NCBI GenBank assembly: GCA_017405375.1
Contig: JAFRAO010000004.1
Span: 1 to 64,000 of the forward strand
Reading direction: 5' to 3'
DNA length: 64,000 bases
Origin: a bacterium
GTDB taxonomy: Bacteria; Cyanobacteriota; Vampirovibrionia; Gastranaerophilales; Gastranaerophilaceae
The position numbers and the translations under genes were made by a program. A model generated the notes under the pieces. It was not told where the DNA came from and did no database searches. It saw nothing but the letters and a program-made list of their open reading frames with translations. This document shows, one piece after another, positions 8,508 to 17,378 of the stretch (position 1 is the stretch's first letter; every line of letters begins with the position of its first letter).

Positions 8508-9412
8508 TTTTGACTCCTTAAATATTTTAATACCTTTTTTATTTTTTCATCGGGTTCTATTTCCAGCTTTATTATCTCATCAGAAAATGGTTTTGTAAAC
8601 TCTAATTTGTAAGCCTGTAAAACTTGTTCTTGAGTTTTAACTTTTTCCGGTCTTGCGCCATAAAGTGTATCATTAAAAATAGGTGTTCTAAAGTAACTCA
8701 AATGAACTCTTATTTGATGTGTTCTTCCTGTTTTTAAATTCAATTCCAGATAAGTTGCATTTTTAAATCTTTCGAGCACTTTGTATTCGGTTATACTTGG
8801 TTTTCCGCCTTCAACAACTGCCATTTTATGCGGTTGAGTCGGGTGTCTGCCAATTGGAAGATTTATAACTCCGCTTTCATCCTTAACAGAGCCTTTAACA
8901 ACTGCTAAATATTTTTTTATGGTTGTTTTATTTTTAATTTGTTCAGCCAAAAATTCATGTGCTTTGTTATTTTTTGCTATCATTAAAAGTCCAGAGGTAT
9001 TTCTATCGAGTCTGTGCAAAATGCCACGTCTGAACTCGCCGTTTATATCTGATAAATTATTACCATATTTATATAATAATGCATTTACAAGCGTATTTTC
9101 ACGTTCTGTTGTTGTAGGATGAGTGAGCATGCCGGAAGGTTTATTGACAACAAGCATATTATCATCTTCATACACAATATCAAGTGGAATATCTTGTGCA
9201 GGTATTTCAACCTTACTTTCTGTTGAGGGTTCAAATTCTATAAAATCACCTTCATGGAGTTTATGAGAAGGCTTTTTAACTTCTCCGTTAATTAAAACAT
9301 CCCCGTTTTTTATTGCACATTGAATTTTCGACCTTGAAATATCTTGAACAAGATTTGCGAGATATGCATCAAGCCTTGCGTTTTCATCATTTTCATCTAT
9401 TAAAATTTTCAT
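8504..9412 (-). CDS. RluA/RluD-family pseudouridine synthase
   Basis: A 302-aa enzyme that isomerises uridine to pseudouridine in rRNA (or tRNA). An N-terminal S4 RNA-binding domain (residues about 1-70, SRSKIQCAIKNGDVLING) is followed by the catalytic domain with GILHRLDRNTSGLLMIAKN, whose Asp is the nucleophile. LKTGRTHQIRVHL lies near residue 230. The S4 domain plus this layout matches RluD (23S rRNA helix 69), but assignment to RluD rather than RluC is not certain. It overlaps lspA by an ATGA, and the same lspA-rluD order is common in bacteria. Confidence 0.88.
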   Translation of the reverse strand: MKILIDENDENARLDAYLANLVQDISRSKIQCAIKNGDVLINGEVKKPSHKLHEGDFIEFEPSTESKVEIPAQDIPLDIVYEDDNMLVVNKPSGMLTHPTTTERENTLVNALLYKYGNNLSDINGEFRRGILHRLDRNTSGLLMIAKNNKAHEFLAEQIKNKTTIKKYLAVVKGSVKDESGVINLPIGRHPTQPHKMAVVEGGKPSITEYKVLERFKNATYLELNLKTGRTHQIRVHLSYFRTPIFNDTLYGARPEKVKTQEQVLQAYKLEFTKPFSDEIIKLEIEPDEKIKKVLKYLRSQK

Positions 9413-9900
9413 AACTGGCTCAACTGTGCTTTCTTTAATAGTGAAATAATTATGACTATAATTCCAATATTTATAGCTATATCAGACAGATTAAATACAG
9501 GGAAATTAACAAATTTCAAATTGAAATAATCAATAACGTATCCATATTGAATTCTTTGTAAAAGATTACAAAAAACTCCTGACATAATCATATCCAGCCA
9601 AAATATTCCATAAAAAGTCATTGTATTTGCATGTTTAAATATGAATGAAAATAATAAAACCAATATTGTTACAGATACAGCTATTATTGCAAACGGGTAT
9701 TGATTTAGAATACTAAAAGCAGCACCGCTGTTCTTAACGTAAGTTAGAGCTAAAATCGGATTATCAAAAAGAATTCCCTTATGCATGTTGTTTATTATAA
9801 AATCAGACGAATAAATATTTGCAAAAACAAATACTGCAAAAGTTAAAAAAAGATATGCTATTTTACTAGAGTAACTTTGGGATTGCTTTTTTCGTGTCAT
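9409..9900 (-). CDS. lspA: Lipoprotein signal peptidase (signal peptidase II)
   Basis: An integral membrane aspartyl protease that removes the signal peptide of prolipoproteins after lipidation. At 163 aa with four hydrophobic segments it has the standard size. Conserved motifs are present: KNSGAAFSIL, a CNLLQRIQYGYVIDYF block and FPVFNLSDIAIN, carrying the two catalytic Asp (in VIDYF and NLSD). One deviation is Gln in place of the usual Asp in the N-L-x-D-R segment. The start lies 35 nt inside the upstream NTF2-like gene, so translation is coupled. A homologue set for lipidation (lgt) is not in this window. Confidence 0.9.
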   Translation of the reverse strand: MTRKKQSQSYSSKIAYLFLTFAVFVFANIYSSDFIINNMHKGILFDNPILALTYVKNSGAAFSILNQYPFAIIAVSVTILVLLFSFIFKHANTMTFYGIFWLDMIMSGVFCNLLQRIQYGYVIDYFNLKFVNFPVFNLSDIAINIGIIVIIISLLKKAQLSQL

Positions 9901-10783
9901 TTTGTTTTACCTTTGAAAAATCTTTTTGAGGTATAATGTTTGTTCTTGTAATTACGTAACCAAAGCCTGTTACCATAAGTTTTATTTCATTATCTTTTGC
10001 TACATTTGCTCTGGTAATTCCTATTGAAGCCACAGTATATTCATTAAAATTATCTGTATTTGCTCTAAATACTCTTTCTAAAACACCGTCTTTCGGAAGT
10101 TTTCTAAAAACTTCTTCTGCATTAATCTGCGGATAAGTTATACTTTCTTGTCCGATAGATGCTATTGCAACCATGCCGGGTTTATTTGCATTAACATGTA
10201 ATGTCGCTGTGTATTCTTTTCCTGCATTCATTACTTGAGGAACAGTTAATTTTATATCAATTTTATCTGCTTCTCCGTACGATAATGTTGTTTTTTCATT
10301 TGTAATTATATCTGAGGTAATTAACCATTTATTACCGGCTTTTTCCAAATAATAAATACAGTTAGATTCACTTCTTAATGAACCTTTTATTTCATTATCT
10401 TCCACTTTTTCAACAGCAGTAGCACTAGCATATTCTTTTACGTAAGCTATAGCTGTTTGACCGATAATATCTACTTTTTGAATTACTGTTTTGTATTTTA
10501 TATCCGGATATAATTTCCAAGTTTTGTCAATCAAATCAGCAAAGATAGTTTTATCAAAGCCGTCTGCATTATAATATTTATCAGAATATAACGATAATAA
10601 ACCCTCTTTATCGTATTTTTCTGTGTAAGTACTTTGCATTTTTATAGCATCTTTAACTTCATTTTCTAAATTTTTGATAGCCATGCTCTGTTGTTTTTCA
10701 ATTTTTTTAAAATTCTTATCTCCTGCAAATGCAACAGGAGTAATCATTAATGCTATCAAAATTGTTATTATAATCTTTTTCAT
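9866..10783 (-). CDS. Exported NTF2/SnoaL-like domain protein
   Basis: A 305-aa protein with a clear Sec signal peptide (MKKIIITILIALMITPVAFA, cleavage about residue 20). Residues about 40-160 resemble an NTF2-like fold as found in DUF4440/SnoaL proteins: a helical start, then SLYSDKYYNADGFDKTIF, a central AIAYVKEYA strand and LEKAGNKWLI. The C-terminal half is beta-rich (TVPQVMNAGKEYTATLHV) with an Ig-like look. No catalytic residues can be assigned. It sits 14 nt after fliI and overlaps lspA, so it is expressed with a flagellar ATPase and the lipoprotein peptidase. An envelope role is likely. Confidence 0.65.
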   Translation of the reverse strand: MKKIIITILIALMITPVAFAGDKNFKKIEKQQSMAIKNLENEVKDAIKMQSTYTEKYDKEGLLSLYSDKYYNADGFDKTIFADLIDKTWKLYPDIKYKTVIQKVDIIGQTAIAYVKEYASATAVEKVEDNEIKGSLRSESNCIYYLEKAGNKWLITSDIITNEKTTLSYGEADKIDIKLTVPQVMNAGKEYTATLHVNANKPGMVAIASIGQESITYPQINAEEVFRKLPKDGVLERVFRANTDNFNEYTVASIGITRANVAKDNEIKLMVTGFGYVITRTNIIPQKDFSKVKQNDTKKAIPKLL

Positions 10784-10797
10784 AGTTTCATTATACC

Positions 10798-12147
10798 TTA
10801 AACATCTAAATTTGACATCATATCAATGAGGGTACTAATGGTAGTATCCATGCTAACCACATCTGTTGTTCTTTGTTGTAAGAATGCATTAATTTGCGGC
10901 ATCATTTGAATAGCGATGTCCAAGTTTGGATTAGACCCCTCTTGATACATACCTACATCAATTAAGTCTTTATTTTCTCTGTAAAGAGCAAGCAATTTAC
11001 GCATTTTTCCTGCGGCTGCTTTATGTTCAGGTGAAGCAATCGCACTCATCAAACGAGAAATACTTCCTAAAACATCTATTGCCGGATAATGGTTTGCTTC
11101 TGCGACTTTTCTTGACAAGAAAATGTGTCCGTCAGTAATACCACGAACAGTATCTACAATAGGGTCATTAATATCATCACCTTCCATCAAAACTGTATAG
11201 AAAGCGGTTATGGAGCCTTTTGGACTGTTTCCTGCTCTTTCAAGAACTTTTTGTAACCAAGAGAATATTGATGGCGGATAACCTTTCATGGTAGGCGGTT
11301 CACCTAATGATAGCCCTACTTCACGACCTGCCATAGCACAACGGGTTACGGTATCAGTCATCAAAAATACTTTTTTACCCTTGTCCCTAAAATATTCACA
11401 AACAGCAGTTGCGGCAAGCAAACATTTTTGACGGATTAATGGCGGCTGGTCACCTGTAGCACAAACAAGAACCGATTTTTTCATACCTTCAGGTCCTAAA
11501 GCATCTTCAATAAATTCTTTAACCTCACGACCACGTTCACCGATTAGAGCAACTACGTTTACATCAGCATCGGAATTTCTTGCAATCATACCTAACAAAG
11601 TTGATTTACCAACACCTGAACCGGCAAAAAGTCCCATACGCTGTCCGCATCCGAAAGTCAAACAACTGTCAATGGCCCTTACACCGGTTGAAAACATCTC
11701 TGTAATAATAGGTCTTTCAAACGGACTTGGCGGCGGGCCTTCAATATTTCTCCATTCTGCATGTTCTAAAGGAAACGGCTCCCCATCCATCGGATTTCCC
11801 ATCGGGTCGATTAATCTGCCCAAAAGAAAATCTCCGACAGGTATCATAATTGGCTGACCTGTTGAGGAAACTAAACAGCCCTGACCGATTCCGTTACCGT
11901 CTAAAAGTAAAAGTAATTGTGCCACTTCACCTTTAAATGCTGCAACTTCGGCGGGTTTTTTCTCTCCCGTGTTTGTTTCAATATAACACAAATCACCGAT
12001 TTTTAATCCCGGAAGTTTAACTTCAACCGTTAGCCCTAAAAGTTTTGATACAGTACCTTTATATTGATAAAGATTGGTTTTTTCAAGCACATCACGTGTT
12101 CTTCTCTTTATACTGTCAATTCTTTCTTGGTCAATTTCCTCAAACAT
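10798..12147 (-). CDS. fliI: Flagellum-specific ATPase FliI
   Basis: A 449-aa F1-beta-like ATPase that energises type III export of flagellar subunits. Seen are the Walker A FAGSGVGKST, the ALIGERGREVKEFIED block, FLMTDTVTRCAMAGREVGL and a C-terminal QRTTDVVSMDTTI. I place the start at the ATG 12145-12147 (MFEEIDQERID). A TATAAT box lies only 6 nt upstream on the minus strand, so longer starts would sit in the promoter and the mRNA is probably leaderless. Unusually, fliI heads an operon with an exported NTF2-like gene, lspA and rluD, and is 15 kb from fliJ and the fliK-like gene. Confidence 0.93.
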   Translation of the reverse strand: MFEEIDQERIDSIKRRTRDVLEKTNLYQYKGTVSKLLGLTVEVKLPGLKIGDLCYIETNTGEKKPAEVAAFKGEVAQLLLLLDGNGIGQGCLVSSTGQPIMIPVGDFLLGRLIDPMGNPMDGEPFPLEHAEWRNIEGPPPSPFERPIITEMFSTGVRAIDSCLTFGCGQRMGLFAGSGVGKSTLLGMIARNSDADVNVVALIGERGREVKEFIEDALGPEGMKKSVLVCATGDQPPLIRQKCLLAATAVCEYFRDKGKKVFLMTDTVTRCAMAGREVGLSLGEPPTMKGYPPSIFSWLQKVLERAGNSPKGSITAFYTVLMEGDDINDPIVDTVRGITDGHIFLSRKVAEANHYPAIDVLGSISRLMSAIASPEHKAAAGKMRKLLALYRENKDLIDVGMYQEGSNPNLDIAIQMMPQINAFLQQRTTDVVSMDTTISTLIDMMSNLDV

Positions 12148-12153
12148 AACAGA

Positions 12154-12159
12154 ATTATA
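12154..12159 (-). promoter_or_regulatory. -10 box of fliI, leaderless arrangement
   Basis: TATAAT on the minus strand, followed by 6 nt (TCTGTT) and then the ATG of fliI. Transcription would begin at or next to the start codon. A weak -35 candidate TTGTAC lies 18 bp upstream. Confidence 0.55.
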
Positions 12160-12274
12160 CCATAATGTTCGGTGTTTGTACAATTTTTATAAAACTGTAC
12201 TTTGTAATTTCGTGAATTGATGTATTGCCTACGTTTTTAGAATCTTTCTAACTATTAAGTACACATTCGACGTT

Positions 12275-12412
12275 AAACAGGTTCTGCGGGAAACCGAATA
12301 TAACCCCACTTGTCTATGCTGAATTTATTTGGCTACTTTTTCCAAAATCTGTGATTTTTAGAAAATGTCCGGTTTTCCGCAGGAATTATAATTCCCCTTG
12401 TCCACCCTGAAA
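12275..12412. repeat. Inverted TTCTGCGGGAAACC repeats upstream of the pilin locus
   Basis: Copy one is AAACAGGTTCTGCGGGAAACC at 12275-12295. An inverted partner CGGTTTTCCGCAGG lies at 12370-12383. Each is followed by a similar block reading TATAA..CC.CTTGTC.A..CTGAA (about 12299-12323 and 12387-12412). A third, inverted copy (18 of 21 positions matching copy one) lies at 45178-45198 with a related block after it, next to the other pilin cluster. This intergenic stretch 12190-12500 contains no gene that I can support. Confidence 0.55.
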
Positions 12413-12440
12413 TGGTTTCAGGGTCTATAGCAAGGAACAG

Positions 12441-12496
12441 ATTCTGAACAACTTGAAAATTACGCACTACGTGCGTATTTTCTAAGTTTTCAGAAT
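12441..12496. repeat. Long near-perfect hairpin
   Basis: Left arm ATTCTGAACAACTT then GAAAAT then ACGCAC; the right arm is the complement with single-base bulges, around a TAC loop at the ACGCAC/GTGCGT centre. The full stem is about 26 bp. It lies just before the pilin promoter. It could act as a terminator-like block, an RNA processing site or a mobile palindromic repeat. Confidence 0.6.
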
Positions 12497-12512
12497 GACA
12501 ATAAAAAAATAC

Positions 12513-12541
12513 TTGCAATTTTGGGGGTAATAAAGTATTAT
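12513..12541 (+). promoter_or_regulatory. Sigma-70-type promoter of the pilin locus
   Basis: TTGCAA at 12513-12518, a 17-bp spacer and TATTAT at 12536-12541. The AAAGGAG ribosome binding site follows at 12565-12571, 7 nt before ATG 12579. All expression signals for the gene are therefore in place. Confidence 0.5.
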
Positions 12542-12578
12542 GAAATAGTAAATAGTCAGTAATGAAAGGAGTTTAGAG

Positions 12579-12680
12579 ATGAATTTCAACAAATTGGCTA
12601 AAACTAGCTCCACTACTGCATTTAACAGGGGAGTGGGGGGGCTAAACTCTCTTGTAGCAAGGACTTCAACCATATTGTAA
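12579..12680 (+). CDS. 33-aa leader frame opening the pilin locus
   Basis: A start codon with a strong AAAGGAG ribosome binding site opens a short frame, MNFNKLAKTSSTTAFNRGVG followed by GLNSLVARTSTIL and a stop at 12678-12680. Codons 19-21 span a run of seven G (12635-12641). Inserting one G, or deleting two, would make this frame continue straight into the prepilin frame. I therefore read it as the 5' part of the downstream prepilin gene, currently out of frame, rather than an independent micro-protein. A stand-alone short peptide cannot be excluded. Confidence 0.55.
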   Translation: MNFNKLAKTSSTTAFNRGVGGLNSLVARTSTIL

Positions 12681-13516
12681 CCTGTTTTTACAGCTGTATC
12701 AAGTGTTTTGGTAATTTTGTTTTCCGTATTTTTGATTGTCTTAAGAATAGAGATGTTTTAAAAAAATGTTTTGCGTTCACTTTGGCTGAAACATTAATTG
12801 TTATGGGCATAATCGGTGTTGTCGCAGCCCTTACTATTCCAAACGTAAACAAAAATACAGGTGAAGCTGAAAAAGTCGCAAGATTCAAAAAACTTTATGC
12901 CGAGCTAAACGAAGCACTAGATAGAGCAACCGCTGTCTATGGTCCTTATCAAAAATGGTATAATTCTTGTAAGAATATTTATAGTGAAGAAAATTACGAT
13001 GAATGTGTTATCAAAAGAATAACGGAATTTATGAAAGTTACAAAATATTGTGATTACGATAACCAGTACGATTGTATGCCACAAAAAGTTGGTCATTTAG
13101 GTCATTCTTCTAATGAGAATCGTTATTGGGGAAATTATGGTGTTATATTGGCTAATGGAGCAAGTTTTTCATGTGCAGCCTATAATGATGGTTATTTTTT
13201 TCTAGACATAGATGGTCCTAAAAAAGGTAAAAATTCTTTTGGCATTGATTTATTTTCATTCTCAGAACCTAATGAATTTACAAATAATTGTTTATATCCC
13301 ATTATAGACCAAACACTTGAGGAATTTCGAGATAATATAGGAGGATGCACAAAAGCTGGACATGGATTTAATTGTGGTCAATGGATATTAGATAACGGCA
13401 ATATGGACTATTTAATGGTAAAAGACCGCTCTACTTATGACTTGTCAAGAACGTGTCCGAACGGCAAAAAACTTGGCTATAATACTGCAGATGGCGATGT
13501 TCAAAGCTGTAAGTAA
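12626..13516 (+). CDS. Prepilin-like protein without its own start codon (possible phase-off gene)
   Basis: The frame encodes a type IV prepilin-like/pseudopilin protein. KKCFAFTLAETLIVMGIIG is the N-terminal methylation and assembly helix with its Glu5, followed by VVAALTIP and a Cys-rich globular domain of about 200 residues (CDYDNQYDCMPQ, NNCLYPI, CTKAGHGFNCGQW). From the upstream TAA at 12623 to the Leu codon of FTLAE there is no ATG, GTG or TTG. The leader KKCFA is nevertheless preserved. Translation can reach it only from the ATG at 12579 through a frame change at the G7 tract. The gene is either switched off by slipped-strand change or recently broken. Similar pilins lie at 45-46 kb. 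Confidence 0.7.
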   Translation, partial: QGSGGAKLSCSKDFNHIVTCFYSCIKCFGNFVFRIFDCLKNRDVLKKCFAFTLAETLIVMGIIGVVAALTIPNVNKNTGEAEKVARFKKLYAELNEALDRATAVYGPYQKWYNSCKNIYSEENYDECVIKRITEFMKVTKYCDYDNQYDCMPQKVGHLGHSSNENRYWGNYGVILANGASFSCAAYNDGYFFLDIDGPKKGKNSFGIDLFSFSEPNEFTNNCLYPIIDQTLEEFRDNIGGCTKAGHGFNCGQWILDNGNMDYLMVKDRSTYDLSRTCPNGKKLGYNTADGDVQSCK

Positions 13517-13535
13517 AAATATTATTTCAATATAA

Positions 13536-13568
13536 AACGGATTGACAAATTTTGCTCGTCAATCCGTT
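13536..13568. terminator. Terminator hairpin between convergent genes
   Basis: Arms AACGGATTGAC and GTCAATCCGTT around an 11-nt loop lie between the pilin gene and lysS, which converge. The T-run is clearer on the minus side (TTTTATATT), so it mainly ends lysS transcription, perhaps both. Confidence 0.75.
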
Positions 13569-13588
13569 CTTGTATAAAGTTTTAGAAC

Positions 13589-15097
13589 TTATTTTTTGAT
13601 ATTTTTCATAGTAGGGAATGCGATAACATCACGTATTGTTTGAGAGTCAGTTAAAAGCATAACCAATCTGTCAATACCCATACCCATACCACCTGTTGGC
13701 GGCATACCGTATTCAAGAGCTTCAATGAAATCGTCATCAATTTCCATAGCTTCATCATCGCCGTTAGCTTTTGCTTCCGCTTGTGCTTCAAAACGTTTTC
13801 TTTGGTCGATAGGGTCTGTCAATTCAGAAAATGCATTTGCAATTTCCCACCCGTTAACGCGTGTTTCAAAACGTTCTGTTAATCTTGGGTTATCTCTGTG
13901 AACTTTTGCTAGTGGAGATATTTCCAATGGATAATCAATAATGTGAACAGGTTGAATTAAACCAGGTTCTACTTTTTCTTCAAATACTTTATCGATTACT
14001 TTACCCCAGCAATCACAATCTTCAGCATTTACACCAATAGATTTTGCTAAATCAAGTGATTGTTCAACCGTTTGGCAAGTTGCAAAATCAACACCTGTAA
14101 CTTCTTGAATAGCTCCAATCATAGTTTTTCTATCCCAAGGCGGAGTTAAATCTATTTCATTTTCGCCATATTTAATTTTTGTTGTTCCTAAAACCTCTTG
14201 TGCAACGTATGCCACAAGATTTTCTGTCAATTCCATCATATCATTGTAGTCTGCGTATGCTTGATACAATTCAATCATAGTAAATTCAGGATTATGGCGT
14301 GTATCGATACCTTCATTTCTGAAACATTTACCGATTTCGTAAACTCTCTCTGAAACACCACCTACAATTAGTCGTTTTAAATACAATTCAAGAGCAATAC
14401 GCATTGTCATATCCATATCTAAAGCGTTATGGTGTGTGTTGAAAGGTCTTGCGTTTGCACCTGATGCTATTGTTTGCAAAATTGGAGTTTCAACTTCAAG
14501 ATAATTTCTTTTTGCTAAAAATTCTCTGATTTTTGAAATAATTAAACTTCTTTTTCTGAATGTATCGCGAGTTTCTTCATTTACAATCAAATCAACGTAT
14601 CTTTGTCTGTATTTTGTTTCAACATCGGTTAATCCGTGGAATTTTTCAGGCAAAGGCAAAAGTGCTTTACAAAGAACCGTATAATCAGTAGATTTGATAG
14701 AAAGTTCGCCTCTCGGAGTTCTTCTTATTGTTCCTTTAAAACCTATAATATCACCAACATCAACTAATTTAAGAGTTTTGAATTTTTCATCCCCAAGATT
14801 TTGTTTATGTGAGAAAATTTGAATTTTGCCTGTATCATCTTGCAAATCAATAAACATGCCGGTATTTCTCATTGCCATAACTCTTCCTGCAACTGCATAT
14901 TCATCTTCTGTTTCTTCACCCGCAGGCAAATCTTTGTATTTTTCTTGCAATTGTGAAGCGGTTGCTGTTTTATCGTACTTATAAGGATATGGATTAATAC
15001 CTTTTTGTTCAAAATCTGTTAATTTTTGAACTCTTGCTTGTCTGATGTTCTCTTTTGGAGAAATTGATGTTTTGTTTTCTTCTTGTACTTGTGTCAT
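13589..15097 (-). CDS. lysS: Lysyl-tRNA synthetase (class II)
   Basis: A 502-aa enzyme that charges tRNA-Lys. The N-terminal OB-fold anticodon-binding domain spans residues about 60-160 (VAGRVMAMRNTGMFIDLQDD). The class II core carries motif 2 (CFRNEGIDTRHNPEFTMIE) and motif 3 (GMGMGIDRLVMLLT), with ANAFSELTDP between. Length and order are standard. The ATG at 15097 has AAAGGAAAA upstream. It lies 35 nt downstream of the PBP1A gene on the same strand and is probably co-transcribed with it. That spacing leaves no room for a T-box or lysine riboswitch of its own. Confidence 0.96.
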   Translation of the reverse strand: MTQVQEENKTSISPKENIRQARVQKLTDFEQKGINPYPYKYDKTATASQLQEKYKDLPAGEETEDEYAVAGRVMAMRNTGMFIDLQDDTGKIQIFSHKQNLGDEKFKTLKLVDVGDIIGFKGTIRRTPRGELSIKSTDYTVLCKALLPLPEKFHGLTDVETKYRQRYVDLIVNEETRDTFRKRSLIISKIREFLAKRNYLEVETPILQTIASGANARPFNTHHNALDMDMTMRIALELYLKRLIVGGVSERVYEIGKCFRNEGIDTRHNPEFTMIELYQAYADYNDMMELTENLVAYVAQEVLGTTKIKYGENEIDLTPPWDRKTMIGAIQEVTGVDFATCQTVEQSLDLAKSIGVNAEDCDCWGKVIDKVFEEKVEPGLIQPVHIIDYPLEISPLAKVHRDNPRLTERFETRVNGWEIANAFSELTDPIDQRKRFEAQAEAKANGDDEAMEIDDDFIEALEYGMPPTGGMGMGIDRLVMLLTDSQTIRDVIAFPTMKNIKK

Positions 15098-15132
15098 TGT
15101 TTTTCCTTTATTTTAACTAATCTAATTATATT

Positions 15133-17307
15133 TTAAAATGGTTTTGCCATTGGAATAGGCGCCAATTTTGTATCAGTTTCTGTTGTTGCAGGCTGATTTT
15201 GTTCTATTTTTATTTGTTTTATCTCTATTTTTGGTGTAGCAGTTGAATTATTTGTTGTTTCCTGCTGTTTATTTTTTTGTTTCCCTTTTAATGGAACAAA
15301 AGTATTCTGTTCATTTACTGATTCATTAACATTAACTTCATTTACTTCATTTTGATCGTTATCATCCGATTTCGATTTTTCTTTTTCAAAAGTTTTTTGC
15401 GCATTTTCAGGAGAAATGATAACAGGCTTGCCTTTCATTTTAAATGATTTTAACTCTGTTTCAGGGTAATCAAAATCTTTATTTCCGTAAGGTTCTGTTG
15501 CTGCTTTCATAACATCTTTCCATATCAAAGCAGGAACTGTACCACCTGTAAGATTACCCATTTTTGTGTTATCATCGTTACCTACCCAAACGCCTGTAAC
15601 TACATCAGGGGTATATCCAAAGAAAGTTGCATCTTTAGAATCATCAGTTGTTCCTGTTTTTGCTGCAGCAGGTTTGCCTATATTTGCAGCTACACCGGTA
15701 CCGCTTTGAATAACTGTTTTCATCATAGCTGTCATAGCTGCAGCCGTTTCTTCCGACATAACTTTTGTTGCTTTAGCTTTTGGTGCAGTGTAAATAATTC
15801 TTCCGCGGGAAGTTTCAATGCTTTCTACTGCGTAAGGTTCAACTCTGTAACCGCCATTTGAAAAAATGCCGAATGCACGTGTCATTTCAAACAATTTAAC
15901 ACCGTTTGAACCAAGCGCTATTGTATAGTCGTATTCAAGAGGAGTTGTAATACCCATAACTCTTGCTAATTGAATTACAGACCTAATTCCTACGTATTCA
16001 ATCAATCTTGCTGCACAAACGTTTGAAGATACCATTAAAGCTGTATATAGAGGTATCTCTCCTCTGTATTTGTTACCATAATTTTTAGGTGACCAATTAC
16101 CAATTTTTACCGGTAAATCTTGAACCATATCGTTTGGTGTTAAACCTTTTTCTATTGCAGCAGCATATACAAAAGGTTTAAACGCTGAACCGGGTGGTCT
16201 TACGGCTTGTGTAACTCTATCAAATTGTGATTGCGTATAATCTTTTCCGCCGGCATAAGCAAGAATTCTTCCGTTTGTTGTATTGAATGAAAATATTGCA
16301 GCTTGCTGGTTGCTATTTGTAAGCCCCCAAGCATTCATATTCCTTATTATTGATTCATTCGCCGCAACTTGAGCTTTGTAATCAAGCGTTGTTATAATTT
16401 TATATCCGCCTTGAGAAATATCTGTTTCGTTAAACCCTAATTTTTCCAGTTCTTTCATTACATAATCGCAAAAATAAGGAGCTTTATTGTATGTATAAAG
16501 TTGAGGTATTTGGCTTAAATGTATCGGCTCTTCTTTAGCCTTTTTATATTGTTCTTTTGTAATGTAGCGCATTTTATACATACGTTTTAGAACTTGATTT
16601 CTGCGTTGTTCCGCTTTCTTTTTATCGTTAAATGGTGAATAAACCGAAGGTGCTTGCGGAAGGCCTGCAATTAGAGCTATTTCCGCTAAACTTAATTCGT
16701 TTAAATGTTTATTAAAATATATTTGAGATGCACCTTCAACTCCATAAGCACCTGAACCAAGATAAACATTATTAAGATACATTTCTAAAATTTTATCTTT
16801 TGAAATTGTTTTTTCTATTCTTGCTGCGATAATAAATTCTTTAAACTTTCTTGTAAATGTTTTTTCGTTTGACAAAAATAATATTCTTGAAAGCTGTTGT
16901 GTTATTGTACTTGCACCCTGAACAACATGACCTGCCATAATATTTGCAAGGATTGAACGAGCAAGTCCAACCAAATCATAACCGCTATGATGATAGAATT
17001 TTTTATCTTCTGTTGCAATAATCGCTTGTATTAAAGTTTCAGGAATCTCTTCCAAATCAACTTTTTTAAAAGTATATGCAGTAAATGTTTTTATAATCTC
17101 TCCGTCACTTGAATAAAATTGTGTAATTATATTCGGACGAAATTCAGCTAAATTGTTAATTGGCGGAAGTGAGCTCAAATATAGTTTAAAAGATACCATT
17201 CCCGCAAAAAATATAGCTATACAAATGCTAAAAAAATATGCTAAAGTAGTTCTGAACTTCCTGCTTTTTGCTTTTTTGATTTGTTTAGGTACTACGAAAT
17301 TATACAT
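15133..17307 (-). CDS. Class A penicillin-binding protein (PBP1A type)
   Basis: A 724-aa bifunctional peptidoglycan synthase. A cytoplasmic basic N-terminus and one membrane anchor (about residues 20-45) are followed by the GT51 glycosyltransferase domain (EDKKFYHHSGYD, QGASTITQQL, EMYLNNVYLG). The transpeptidase has GSAFKPF (active Ser near 374), SSNV and KTGTTDD near 550. The tail after residue about 620 is low-complexity, rich in Asn, Gln, Glu and Thr, and probably disordered in the periplasm. It is divergent from the YkgJ-like gene and shares the intergenic promoter region 17308-17378. It polymerises and crosslinks the cell wall. Confidence 0.94.
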   Translation of the reverse strand: MYNFVVPKQIKKAKSRKFRTTLAYFFSICIAIFFAGMVSFKLYLSSLPPINNLAEFRPNIITQFYSSDGEIIKTFTAYTFKKVDLEEIPETLIQAIIATEDKKFYHHSGYDLVGLARSILANIMAGHVVQGASTITQQLSRILFLSNEKTFTRKFKEFIIAARIEKTISKDKILEMYLNNVYLGSGAYGVEGASQIYFNKHLNELSLAEIALIAGLPQAPSVYSPFNDKKKAEQRRNQVLKRMYKMRYITKEQYKKAKEEPIHLSQIPQLYTYNKAPYFCDYVMKELEKLGFNETDISQGGYKIITTLDYKAQVAANESIIRNMNAWGLTNSNQQAAIFSFNTTNGRILAYAGGKDYTQSQFDRVTQAVRPPGSAFKPFVYAAAIEKGLTPNDMVQDLPVKIGNWSPKNYGNKYRGEIPLYTALMVSSNVCAARLIEYVGIRSVIQLARVMGITTPLEYDYTIALGSNGVKLFEMTRAFGIFSNGGYRVEPYAVESIETSRGRIIYTAPKAKATKVMSEETAAAMTAMMKTVIQSGTGVAANIGKPAAAKTGTTDDSKDATFFGYTPDVVTGVWVGNDDNTKMGNLTGGTVPALIWKDVMKAATEPYGNKDFDYPETELKSFKMKGKPVIISPENAQKTFEKEKSKSDDNDQNEVNEVNVNESVNEQNTFVPLKGKQKNKQQETTNNSTATPKIEIKQIKIEQNQPATTETDTKLAPIPMAKPF

Positions 17308-17378
17308 TTTAACCTTGCTTTCTATTAAAAATTGCTCTATAATACAATTATTGTATAAAAAACAAAATTGTAAACACC

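Noticed and set aside
15098..15132. T-box or lysine riboswitch ahead of lysS
   Set aside because: Only 35 nt separate lysS from the upstream gene and they hold just a ribosome binding site.
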